Program-made: the position numbers and the translations under genes
Source: JAMHWF01 sp964371405
GTDB taxonomy: Bacteria > Pseudomonadota > Gammaproteobacteria > Burkholderiales > Burkholderiaceae_C
Length of the DNA: 64,000 nucleotides
Direction: 5' to 3'
Assembly: GCA_964371405.1 (NCBI GenBank)
Contig: CAYJLV010000019.1
Location: 4,804 to 68,803, forward strand
Part shown: positions 8,683 through 16,174 of the stretch, in pieces
Layout: the number at the start of each line of letters is the position of its first letter
Numbering within the stretch: the stretch's first letter is position 1
Notes under the pieces: model-generated
The model's input: the letters and a program-made list of their open reading frames with translations, nothing else
The model's database searches: none
Told to the model about the DNA's origin: nothing

Positions 8683-9117
8683 GTGAGCATTCCGACTCTG
8701 CTGCCGGCGCTGGCGTCGCATCCCTGGGCCTACCCCGCGCTGGAGGTCGTGCATCTGCTGGGCGTCGGCCTGCTGTTCGGCAATCTGACGCTGCTCGAGT
8801 TGCGCGTCTGGGGGCTCGGCGTTGCGCTGCCCATCGCCGCGCTCGGCCGCCTCGCGCTCGGCCTGGCGCTGACGGGCTTCGCACTCGCGGCGATGTCGGG
8901 ACTGCTGATGTTCGCGAGCCAGAGCGCCGAGCTGGCCGCCAACCGGGTGTTCGTGCTGAAGATGGTGCTGCTGTTCGTGGCCGGGACCAATGCGGCGCTT
9001 TTCCATGTCCGCCACGGGCTGGATCGGCTCGACGCCATCGCGCGGCTGCAGACCGCGTTGTCGCTGGGGCTTTGGATCGTTATCGTAGGCTGCGGTCGCT
9101 GGATCGCCTACGCCTGA
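8683..9117 (+). CDS. Small four-helix inner-membrane protein, CopD/DUF2214-like
   Basis: This is a 144-residue protein with four hydrophobic segments (about residues 17-37, 46-74, 86-105, 119-140). The first contains PALEVVHLLGVGLLFGNL, where the His in the membrane helix is a feature of small membrane families related to the CopD/DUF2214 type. The start is GTG. It lies 20 nt before a gene for a periplasmic protein whose mature N-terminus is probably His-His. CopD-type membrane proteins often pair with periplasmic metal binders, so a metal-related role is possible but is only inferred. Confidence 0.7.
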   Translation: MSIPTLLPALASHPWAYPALEVVHLLGVGLLFGNLTLLELRVWGLGVALPIAALGRLALGLALTGFALAAMSGLLMFASQSAELAANRVFVLKMVLLFVAGTNAALFHVRHGLDRLDAIARLQTALSLGLWIVIVGCGRWIAYA

Positions 9118-9137
9118 ACCGAACCGGAGGTCGCACG

Positions 9138-9614
9138 ATGATGAACCGCCGCACTGTCTCGATCGCCGGGTTGTCGCTTGCCGTCGCGCCGTGGGCCGCA
9201 CGGGCGCATCACGGCTGGAGCAGCTTCGACCAGGCGCGCCCGATCTATCTGGAAGGTCGCGCCGCGAAGGTGAGCTGGCGCAATCCGCATGCCGAAGTCG
9301 TGCTCGACGTGCCGCCCACCCTGCAGTTGCCGCCGGGCCTCGCCCAGCGAAAGATTCCGGCGCAGTCGGCCTCGGTCGACGGCGCGGCGTTGCTGGCCAA
9401 GGCTGTAGTGCCGACGCGCAAGGATCGGCAGTGGGTTATCGAGCTGGCGCCGTTGACGCGGATGCAGGCCTGGGCCGTGGCCGAGGTCAAGCCGGGCGAC
9501 ACGCTCGCCATGCTCGGCTATACCTTCGCCGGCGAGAAGGGCGACGCCGTGCTGCGCGTCGAATACCTGTTCGTCGGCGACAAGGCCTATGGGCTGCGCT
9601 CCGCGCCGGCCTGA
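9138..9614 (+). CDS. DUF6152-like exported protein with His-His mature N-terminus
   Basis: This is a 158-residue exported protein. The signal sequence (residues 1 to about 22, with MMNRR then a hydrophobic core) ends in WAARA, so the predicted mature chain begins HHGWSSFD. The body is a small all-beta domain with YLEGRAAKVSWRNPHAEVVLDV. Families of this type commonly begin HHSF/HHGW after cleavage. An amino-terminal His next to a second His is the geometry of copper histidine-brace proteins, but copper binding is inference only. The start uses the first of two adjacent ATGs, after the ribosome site GGAGG. Its 3' end nearly abuts the convergent hemL. Confidence 0.72.
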   Translation: MMNRRTVSIAGLSLAVAPWAARAHHGWSSFDQARPIYLEGRAAKVSWRNPHAEVVLDVPPTLQLPPGLAQRKIPAQSASVDGAALLAKAVVPTRKDRQWVIELAPLTRMQAWAVAEVKPGDTLAMLGYTFAGEKGDAVLRVEYLFVGDKAYGLRSAPA

Positions 9615-9629
9615 CCGCCGCGCGGGGCT

Positions 9630-10922
9630 TCAGCGCGGCGCGAGCGCTTCGCGCGCGGCCGCGATGGTGGCGTCGATGTCGGCCGTCGTGTGCGCGGCGC
9701 TGACGAAGGCTGCCTCGTAGACGGCCGGCGCAAGGTGCACGCCGCGATCGAGCATGGCGTGGAAGAAGGCGTTGAAGCGCTCGCGGTCGGTGGCCAGCAC
9801 GGCCTGGTAGTGCGTCGGCAGCGCAGCGGCGAAGAAGAAGCCGAACATGCCGCCCTCGCAGTCGGCGACCAGCGGCACGCCGGCGTCGCGCGCCGCGGCG
9901 ACGAGGCCGTCGCACAGACGCCGCGTCGTGCGTGCCAGTTCGTCGTGAAAGCCGGGGCGCTGGATCTCGCGCAGCGTGGCCAGGCCGCAGGCCGTCGCCA
10001 CCGGGTTGCCCGACAGCGTGCCGGCCTGGTAGACGGGGCCGAGCGGCGCGAGCTGGCTCATCACGTCGCGCGACGCGCCGAAGGCGGCCAGCGGCATGCC
10101 GCCGCCGATCACCTTGCCGAACACGCTGATGTCGGGCGCGAAGCCGGGGATCGCGTCGGCATAGAGGCTCTGCGCGCCGCCGAGCGCGACGCGAAAGCCC
10201 GTCATCACCTCGTCGAGCACGAGCAGCGCCCCGTGCTCGGTGCACAGCTCGCGCAGGCGCTGCATGAAGGGCACGCCGGCGCGCACGAAGTTCATGTTGC
10301 CGGCGATCGGCTCGATGATCGCGCAGGCGAGCGTCGGGCCATGCGTCCCGAAGGCGCGCTCGAGCTGCTCGAGGTTGTTGTATTCGAGCACGATCGTGTG
10401 CTGCGCCACCTCGGCCGGCACGCCGGCGCTTGTCGGGTGGCCGAACGTGGCGAGACCCGAGCCGGCCTTCACGAGCAGCGCGTCGGCATGGCCGTGGTAG
10501 CAGCCCTCGAACTTGATCAGCCTCGCGCGGCCGGTGACGCCGCGCGCTAGGCGGATCGCGCTCATCGTGGCTTCGGTACCTGAGCTGACGAGGCGCAACT
10601 GCTGCATCGACGGCACGAGGCGCAGGATTTCCTCGGCGAGTTCGATCTCGCGCTCGGTCGGCGCGCCGAACGACAGGCCTTCGCGCGCGGCGCGTTGCAC
10701 TGCCTCGAGCACGCGCGGGTGGCCGTGGCCGAGGATCATCGGACCCCATGAGCCGAGGTAGTCGATGTAGCGGCGGCCTTCGGCGTCGTGGAGGTAGGCG
10801 CCTTCGGCGCGCTCGATGAAGCGCGGCGTGCCGCCGACGGCGCGGAACGCGCGCACCGGCGAATTGACGCCGCCCGGGATCACGCGCTGGGCGCGCTCGA
10901 ACAGCTCTGCGTTGGTCGGCAT
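9630..10922 (-). CDS. hemL: Glutamate-1-semialdehyde 2,1-aminomutase
   Basis: HemL converts glutamate-1-semialdehyde to 5-aminolevulinate in the C5 route to heme. The 430-residue PLP enzyme begins NAELFERAQRVIPGGVNSPVR, has SSGTEATMSAIRLAR for cofactor phosphate binding, and LDEVMTGFR with Asp237. The Schiff-base Lys270 is in VFGKVIGGGMPLAA. All family landmarks are intact. It is 14 nt downstream of thiD on the same strand, and this thiD-hemL order is familiar in Burkholderiales. Confidence 0.98.
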   Translation of the reverse strand: MPTNAELFERAQRVIPGGVNSPVRAFRAVGGTPRFIERAEGAYLHDAEGRRYIDYLGSWGPMILGHGHPRVLEAVQRAAREGLSFGAPTEREIELAEEILRLVPSMQQLRLVSSGTEATMSAIRLARGVTGRARLIKFEGCYHGHADALLVKAGSGLATFGHPTSAGVPAEVAQHTIVLEYNNLEQLERAFGTHGPTLACAIIEPIAGNMNFVRAGVPFMQRLRELCTEHGALLVLDEVMTGFRVALGGAQSLYADAIPGFAPDISVFGKVIGGGMPLAAFGASRDVMSQLAPLGPVYQAGTLSGNPVATACGLATLREIQRPGFHDELARTTRRLCDGLVAAARDAGVPLVADCEGGMFGFFFAAALPTHYQAVLATDRERFNAFFHAMLDRGVHLAPAVYEAAFVSAAHTTADIDATIAAAREALAPR

Positions 10923-10936
10923 CGGGATGCGGCGGG

Positions 10937-11860
10937 TCAGTGGATGCGACGCGGCTCGTCGGCGGGTTCGCGCGCGACGGCGTCACCGGCATTCTCGGTC
11001 TCGTCGGCGGGCGGCAACGCCCAGAAAAAACGGTCGGGCAGCACATTGCCCATGCCCGGGCGGAAACCTGCGTCGAGCGCCTGGTCGAGGAAGGTCAGCG
11101 CCTCGCCGACGGCGGCCTGCAACTCGGCGCCCGACGCGAGCAGCGCCGCCAGCGCTGCCGACAGCGTGTCGCCGGCGCCGATGAACGCGGCTTCGAAACG
11201 CTCGAACTTCTCGCCCGTCAACGCCCCTTGCGGCGACGCGAGCACGTTGTCGATGAACTGGTCGGGCAATGTGACGCCGGTGACGAGCACGTAGCGCGCG
11301 CCGTGTTCGGCGGCGGCGATCGCCAGTTCGCGCGGCGATGCCGGCCGGTCGGCGTCCCAGTCGGGCAGCAGGAAATCGGTCAGCGTCTGGTGGCTGCCGA
11401 CGAGCACTTCTGTCTGCGGCAGCACGAGATCGCGGTAGGCATCGAGGTACGACTGCTGCTCGTCGTCCTCGATCCAGGACACGTTGGACAGAAAGGCGAC
11501 GAGCGGCACCTCGGGATAGTCCGAGAGCACTTCGGCCACGGCGCCGACACCTTCAGCCGAGCCAAGGAAGCCGACTTTCCACGCCGCGATCGTCACGTCT
11601 TCGAGGATGCTGCGCGCCTGCTCGACGATCGTGTCGGGCTCGAGCGGGGTGTGGCTGAACACCTCCGCCGTGTCACGCAACACGACCGCGGTGACGACGG
11701 GCAGGGCGTGCGCGCCCATCGCGGCAATCGTCGCGATGTCGCCCGCCAAGCCGCCGGCGCCGCTCGGATCGCTGGCGTTGAAGCTCATCACGCAGGCCGG
11801 CGAGGCTGCTTCCTCGGGGGCTTCGCTCGGCGCGTCGGTGGGGCGGGAATCAGCGGTCAT
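10937..11860 (-). CDS. thiD: Hydroxymethylpyrimidine/phosphomethylpyrimidine kinase
   Basis: ThiD makes HMP pyrophosphate for thiamine synthesis. The 307-residue ribokinase-fold protein contains MSFNASDPSGAGGLAGDI, the substrate-binding start of the ThiD domain, and GAGDTLSAALAALLA, the anion-hole/catalytic-base motif. About 20 extra residues precede the domain, so translation might start further in. The C-terminal region includes LPDRFFWALPP, seen in betaproteobacterial members of the family. The divergent partner is the rubredoxin gene, and 157 nt lie between them. Confidence 0.93.
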   Translation of the reverse strand: MTADSRPTDAPSEAPEEAASPACVMSFNASDPSGAGGLAGDIATIAAMGAHALPVVTAVVLRDTAEVFSHTPLEPDTIVEQARSILEDVTIAAWKVGFLGSAEGVGAVAEVLSDYPEVPLVAFLSNVSWIEDDEQQSYLDAYRDLVLPQTEVLVGSHQTLTDFLLPDWDADRPASPRELAIAAAEHGARYVLVTGVTLPDQFIDNVLASPQGALTGEKFERFEAAFIGAGDTLSAALAALLASGAELQAAVGEALTFLDQALDAGFRPGMGNVLPDRFFWALPPADETENAGDAVAREPADEPRRIH

Positions 11861-11953
11861 CGAAGGTCGCCCTAGCTGTGCAGCGGGGGTGTGCAGGAAG
11901 CGCCCCTACCTCTAGAAAATTGTGAAGAATGTTGCGTAGGTGTAGACAGACTC

Positions 11954-11999
11954 TTGTCTTTTTGCCAGCCCTGATCGCTACAATCCGGCTCCATTGTAG
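11954..11999 (+). promoter_or_regulatory. Probable promoter of the rubredoxin-pil cluster with an inverted repeat
   Basis: A TACAAT -10 (11979-11984) has TTGTCT (11954-11959) 19 nt upstream as a weak -35. The -10 lies inside a perfect 7-bp inverted repeat, CTACAAT (11978-11984) and ATTGTAG (11993-11999), separated by 8 bases. The repeat would cover the transcription start and could be an operator. It is equally possible that it is accidental. The site is 34 nt before the GTG start of rubredoxin. Confidence 0.45.
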
Positions 12000-12017
12000 T
12001 GAACCCACTAGAAGAGC

Positions 12018-12191
12018 GTGAGCGAATCCCGGACTTGGATGTGCCTCATTTGCGGCTGGATCTACGAAGAGGCAACCGGGGACGTGGAACACGGGATCGC
12101 TCCGGGAACGGCGTGGGACGATGTTCCGATGAACTGGACCTGTCCAGAGTGCGGTGCGCGCAAAGAAGACTTCGAAATGGTCCAGATCTGA
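12018..12191 (+). CDS. Rubredoxin
   Basis: This is a 57-residue iron protein. The two Cys-x-x-Cys pairs, MCLICGWIY and TCPECGARK, form the single-iron site. The intervening stretch has the usual Gly-Asp and PGTAWDDVP core of rubredoxins. Rubredoxins carry single electrons between cytoplasmic partners. The GTG start is chosen because an in-frame TAG lies just upstream (12009-12011). An internal ATG at 12039 would lose only seven residues. It is the first gene before pilG, a placement common in Betaproteobacteria, and the reason for the association with pili is not known. Confidence 0.93.
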   Translation: MSESRTWMCLICGWIYEEATGDVEHGIAPGTAWDDVPMNWTCPECGARKEDFEMVQI

Positions 12192-12231
12192 TCGGCCCGC
12201 GTCCGGCGCCCGTCGTTGAGGAGAAGAACTG

Positions 12232-12633
12232 GTGAGCAACGAAGCGCCGGCCGATCGTCCCGCGAGCACCAAGGTGCTGGTCATCGACGACAGCAACACG
12301 ATCCGCCGCAGCGCGGAAATCTTCCTGAAGCAGGGCGGCTATGAAGTGCTGCTGGCCGAAGACGGCTTCGATGCGCTGTCGAAGGTCAACGATCACGACC
12401 CGCACCTGATCTTCTGCGACATCCTGATGCCGCGCCTCGACGGCTATCAGACCTGCGCCATCATCAAGCGCAACGCGCGCTTCGCCCGGGTGCCGGTGAT
12501 CATGCTGTCGTCGAAGGATGGCCTGTTCGACAAGGCGCGCGGAAGAATGGTCGGCTCTGAGGACTATCTCACCAAACCCTTCACCAAAGACCAGTTGCTG
12601 GACGCGGTGGAGCGGTATTGCAGGGCAGACTGA
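12232..12633 (+). CDS. pilG: Twitching-motility response regulator PilG
   Basis: This is a 133-residue single-domain receiver of the Pil-Chp chemosensory pathway, phosphorylated by ChpA to promote pilus extension. It has the acidic pair VIDDSNTIRR, phospho-acceptor Asp63 in IFCDILMPRLDGYQ, a Ser in VIMLSSKDG and Lys in YLTKPF. No output domain is attached, as is normal for PilG. The start is GTG with GAGGAGAAG upstream. It is the first chemosensory gene after rubredoxin. Confidence 0.94.
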   Translation: MSNEAPADRPASTKVLVIDDSNTIRRSAEIFLKQGGYEVLLAEDGFDALSKVNDHDPHLIFCDILMPRLDGYQTCAIIKRNARFARVPVIMLSSKDGLFDKARGRMVGSEDYLTKPFTKDQLLDAVERYCRAD

Positions 12634-12678
12634 CGGCCGCAGACGCCGCGCGGGCGGCGCATCGATTGAGGAACGAGC

Positions 12679-13044
12679 ATGGCGATCAAGAAGATCCTGT
12701 TGGTGGACGACTCGAAGACGGAACTCCATTTCCTGTCGGAGTTGCTGGGCAAGCGCGGCTTCAGCGTCCGCACCGCCGAGAACGGCGAGGATGCGATGCG
12801 CCGGCTCGGCGAAGACAAGCCTGACCTGATCCTGATGGACGTCGTGATGCCGGGCCAGAACGGCTTCCAGTTGACGCGCGCCATCACGCGCGACCCACGT
12901 TTCGCCGACGTGCCCGTGATCATGTGCACCAGCAAGAACCAAGAGACGGACAAGGTCTGGAGCATGCGCCAAGGCGCCCGCGACTATGTCGTCAAGCCGG
13001 TCGACGCCGACGAACTCGTCGCGAAGATCCGCGCCTTCGACTGA
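12679..13044 (+). CDS. pilH: Twitching-motility response regulator PilH
   Basis: This is a 121-residue stand-alone receiver, the second regulator of the Pil-Chp system. In Pseudomonas it balances PilG, acting as a phosphate sink or in retraction control. It shows VDDSKTELHF, Asp54 in LILMDVVMPGQNGF, Thr in VIMCTSKNQ and Lys in YVVKPV. The 45-nt spacer after pilG holds a GAGGAACG ribosome site. It is clearly distinct from PilG and not a duplicate. Confidence 0.94.
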   Translation: MAIKKILLVDDSKTELHFLSELLGKRGFSVRTAENGEDAMRRLGEDKPDLILMDVVMPGQNGFQLTRAITRDPRFADVPVIMCTSKNQETDKVWSMRQGARDYVVKPVDADELVAKIRAFD

Positions 13045-13082
13045 TCGCTCGGGCGACGGGCCGGCTGACGAATTCCGATCGA

Positions 13083-13604
13083 ATGGCGAACCGCGAAGCG
13101 CTTCGTGAATTGCAGAGCCGGCTCGCCGAGCGGCTGCAGGCGGCCCGTTCCCAGCAGGCGACCACCTCGTGGCTGGCCGTCGAATGCGCGGGACGGGGCC
13201 TGCTGCTGCCGCTGGCGCAGGCGGGTGAAATCTTTCCCGTCGTGCCGCTGGTGGCTGTCCCCCACACGCACGACTGGTTCCTCGGTGTCGCCAACCTGCG
13301 CGGCGGGTTGTATGGCGTCGTCGATCTGGCGCGCTTTCTCGGCATCGGCGCAGCGACGGAAGCGGGGCGCGAGCAGTCGAGGTTCGTCGTCTTCAACCCG
13401 GCGCTCGAAATCAACTGTGCATTGCTGGTGGACCGGCTGGCCGGGCTGCGCGGGCAGGATCAACTCACGCTCGAGCCGGCCGATGGTCAGCCCCGTCCGC
13501 CGTTCGCGGGCGAGCGCTATCGCGACGGCTCCGGGCGGTCGTGGCAGGAACTGAATCTCGCCGCGTTGGCGATGGACGAGTCGTTCACGAGGATCGTCGG
13601 GTGA
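13083..13604 (+). CDS. pilI: CheW-like adaptor PilI
   Basis: This is a 173-residue CheW-fold coupling protein that links the receptor PilJ to the kinase ChpA. Residues about 25-170 form the CheW domain with VPLVAVPHTHDWFLGVANLRG, where the NLRG turn is the family hallmark. The start ATG at 13083 is chosen over longer in-frame readings because these overlap pilH. It is followed after about 70 nt by pilJ. Confidence 0.9.
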   Translation: MANREALRELQSRLAERLQAARSQQATTSWLAVECAGRGLLLPLAQAGEIFPVVPLVAVPHTHDWFLGVANLRGGLYGVVDLARFLGIGAATEAGREQSRFVVFNPALEINCALLVDRLAGLRGQDQLTLEPADGQPRPPFAGERYRDGSGRSWQELNLAALAMDESFTRIVG

Positions 13605-13674
13605 CCGGCGCTCGCTCGTGCTGCGGCATCGAGTGGGCAGGCAGGGGCTTTCATCTAAGACTGCAGAGGGCGAT

Positions 13675-15990
13675 ATGAGCTTAATGAACATCATGGCGGG
13701 TCGCGGCAAGACCCGACCCGCCGGCGATTCGCGCAGCAACGAGCGGGCCTTCGATGAAATCCAGACGGCCGGTGTGGCCGATCTGCCGCTCGATCTGCCC
13801 ACGGCCACCGGTGCCGGAGCCCTGCATGCGGGCGCGGCGGACTCCTCGATCATTTCGGAAGCGGCGCCGACCGAGATCCCGGCCGGCTACGGCGACGCCG
13901 CCGTAGCCGCCGGCGCGGGCGCCGCAGCCGTCGGCAGCGGTTTGCCGCTGATCGGCCACCGCACGCTGGCCGGGCAACAGCGCATCCTGGCCTGGATGGT
14001 GATCGCCGGCGTGCTGCTGCTCGCCGCCATGATCGTTGTCACGGTCAATGCCGCCAACCGCATTGCGTCGCAGATCGGCGCGAGCGGACAGGCGCTGATG
14101 CAGTCGCAGCGGCTCGCCAAGTCGGTCACGCAGGCCTGGGTCGGCAACCCGGCCGCGTTCCCCGAGGTGCGCGAGAGCGTCGACGTGCTGGCCGCGACGA
14201 TGCGCGGGCTCAAGGGCGGCAACGAGATGGTCGTCGCGGCGCCGGCCGCCGTGCAGCCGGCGGTCGAGGCGACTCTGCCGCTGGTCGACAGCGCCGAGAA
14301 AAACGCCAACGTCGTGATCGGGCAGCAGAAGGTGCTGACCCAGGTCGGCCAGGCGCTGCGCACGATCAATCGGCAGTCGTCGGACCTGCTCGAAACCGCG
14401 GAGACGATCCAGTCCCTGAAGCTGCAGCAGAACGCGTCGTCCTCCGACCTGTCGGCGGTCGGGCAACTGGTGATGCTGACGCAGCGCATCGGCAAGAGCG
14501 CGAACGAATTCCTGACGACGGAAGGCGTGAGCCCGGAAGCCGTCTTCCTGCTCGGAAAGGATCTGAACTCGTTCCGCGAAATCGCGCAGGGTGTGCTCGA
14601 CGGCAGCGCGGAGTTGCGCATTTCGGGTACGCGGGACGCGCAGACGCGCGAGCGGGTGACTGCGTTGCTGGCCCAGTACGACCAGACCCGCACGCAGGCG
14701 GGCGCGATCCTCGGCAACCTGCAGGGCCTGGTGTCGGCACGCGAAGCGCAGAGCGCGATCGTCGGCGAGAGTGAACAGCTGCGCAAGCAATTGCAGGACG
14801 TGCAGGAACGCCTCGGCCAGGAGGCCGGCATCGGGACACTGAACGTCATCGCCCTGGTGATCGCGGCAGCGCTGATCGTGCTGGGCGGCGCGGGCCTGGT
14901 GCGCCTTCAGTTCCGCGATCAGGCGCAACGCGCCTCGATGGCCGAGGCGCAGCGCCTCGATGCGGAGCGCGAGCAGCAGGAAGCCAAGCGCGTCAACGAC
15001 GCCAACCAGGCGGCGATTCTGCGTCTGATGAACGAGCTGCAGACGGTCGCTGAAGGCGACCTGACGCAACAGGCGACGGTGACGGAAGACATCACCGGCG
15101 CGATCGCCGACTCGGTGAACTACACCGTGGAAGAGCTGCGCACACTGGTGTCGCAGGTGCAAGGAACGGTGGGTCGTGTGACCGACACGACGCAGCAGGT
15201 CGAGGCCACGTCGACCGAGCTGCTGGCGGCATCTACCGAGCAGTTGCGCGAGATCCGCGACACCGGCGAGTCGGTGCTGCAGATGGCCGGACGCATCAAC
15301 CAGGTGTCGGCGCAGGCGCAGCAGACTGCCGCGGTCGCGCGCCAGTCGTTGCAGGCGGCAGAGACAGGCCTGCAGGCGGTGCAGAACACGATCGGCGGCA
15401 TGAACTCGATCCGCGATCACATTCAGGAAACGTCCAAGCGGATCAAGCGGCTCGGCGAGTCGTCGCAGGAGATCGGTGAAATCACGGAGCTGATCTCGGA
15501 CATCACGGAGCAGACCAACGTGCTGGCGCTGAACGCCGCCATTCAGGCGGCTTCTGCAGGCGAGGCGGGTCGCGGCTTCTCGGTCGTGGCCGAGGAAGTG
15601 CAGCGGCTGGCCGAACGGTCGGGCGATGCGACGCGGCAGATCGCGGCGCTCGTGAAGACGATTCAGACCGACACGCAGGACGCCGTCGGCGCCATGGAGC
15701 GCAGCACGCAGGGCGTGGTCGAGGGGACGCGGCTGTCCGACGCGGCCGGTGCGGCGCTCGGCGACATCGACCGCGTGTCGCGCCAGCTTGCCGACCTGAT
15801 TGCGCATATCTCGGATCAGGCGCTGCGCGAAGCCGAATCGGCGAACGTCGTCGCCGCGAACATCCAGCACATCTTCGCCGTGACGGAGCAGACCGGCGAA
15901 GGCACGCGATCGACGGCGCAGATGGTGCGTGAGCTCTCGCGCACGGCCGAGGAGTTGAAGCAGTCGGTGGCGCGGTTCAAGATCGCGTGA
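13675..15990 (+). CDS. pilJ: Methyl-accepting receptor of the pilus chemosensory system, PilJ
   Basis: This is a 771-residue membrane receptor. A long cytoplasmic N-terminal segment, Ala/Gly rich, precedes TM1 (about residues 103-122). The periplasmic PilJ-type helical domain runs to TM2 (about 389-410). A HAMP-like linker and the MA signalling domain follow, with the hairpin tip containing ITEQTNVLALNAAIQAA and GRGFSVVAEEVQRLAERS. PilJ senses surface contact or pilus state and drives ChpA through PilI. The protein ends VARFKIA with a normal stop at 15988-15990, just before an artefactual poly-G tract. The start follows TGCAGAGGGCG. A longer in-frame reading exists upstream but is less likely. 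Confidence 0.92.
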   Translation: MSLMNIMAGRGKTRPAGDSRSNERAFDEIQTAGVADLPLDLPTATGAGALHAGAADSSIISEAAPTEIPAGYGDAAVAAGAGAAAVGSGLPLIGHRTLAGQQRILAWMVIAGVLLLAAMIVVTVNAANRIASQIGASGQALMQSQRLAKSVTQAWVGNPAAFPEVRESVDVLAATMRGLKGGNEMVVAAPAAVQPAVEATLPLVDSAEKNANVVIGQQKVLTQVGQALRTINRQSSDLLETAETIQSLKLQQNASSSDLSAVGQLVMLTQRIGKSANEFLTTEGVSPEAVFLLGKDLNSFREIAQGVLDGSAELRISGTRDAQTRERVTALLAQYDQTRTQAGAILGNLQGLVSAREAQSAIVGESEQLRKQLQDVQERLGQEAGIGTLNVIALVIAAALIVLGGAGLVRLQFRDQAQRASMAEAQRLDAEREQQEAKRVNDANQAAILRLMNELQTVAEGDLTQQATVTEDITGAIADSVNYTVEELRTLVSQVQGTVGRVTDTTQQVEATSTELLAASTEQLREIRDTGESVLQMAGRINQVSAQAQQTAAVARQSLQAAETGLQAVQNTIGGMNSIRDHIQETSKRIKRLGESSQEIGEITELISDITEQTNVLALNAAIQAASAGEAGRGFSVVAEEVQRLAERSGDATRQIAALVKTIQTDTQDAVGAMERSTQGVVEGTRLSDAAGAALGDIDRVSRQLADLIAHISDQALREAESANVVAANIQHIFAVTEQTGEGTRSTAQMVRELSRTAEELKQSVARFKIA

Positions 15991-16174
<184 letters not shown>

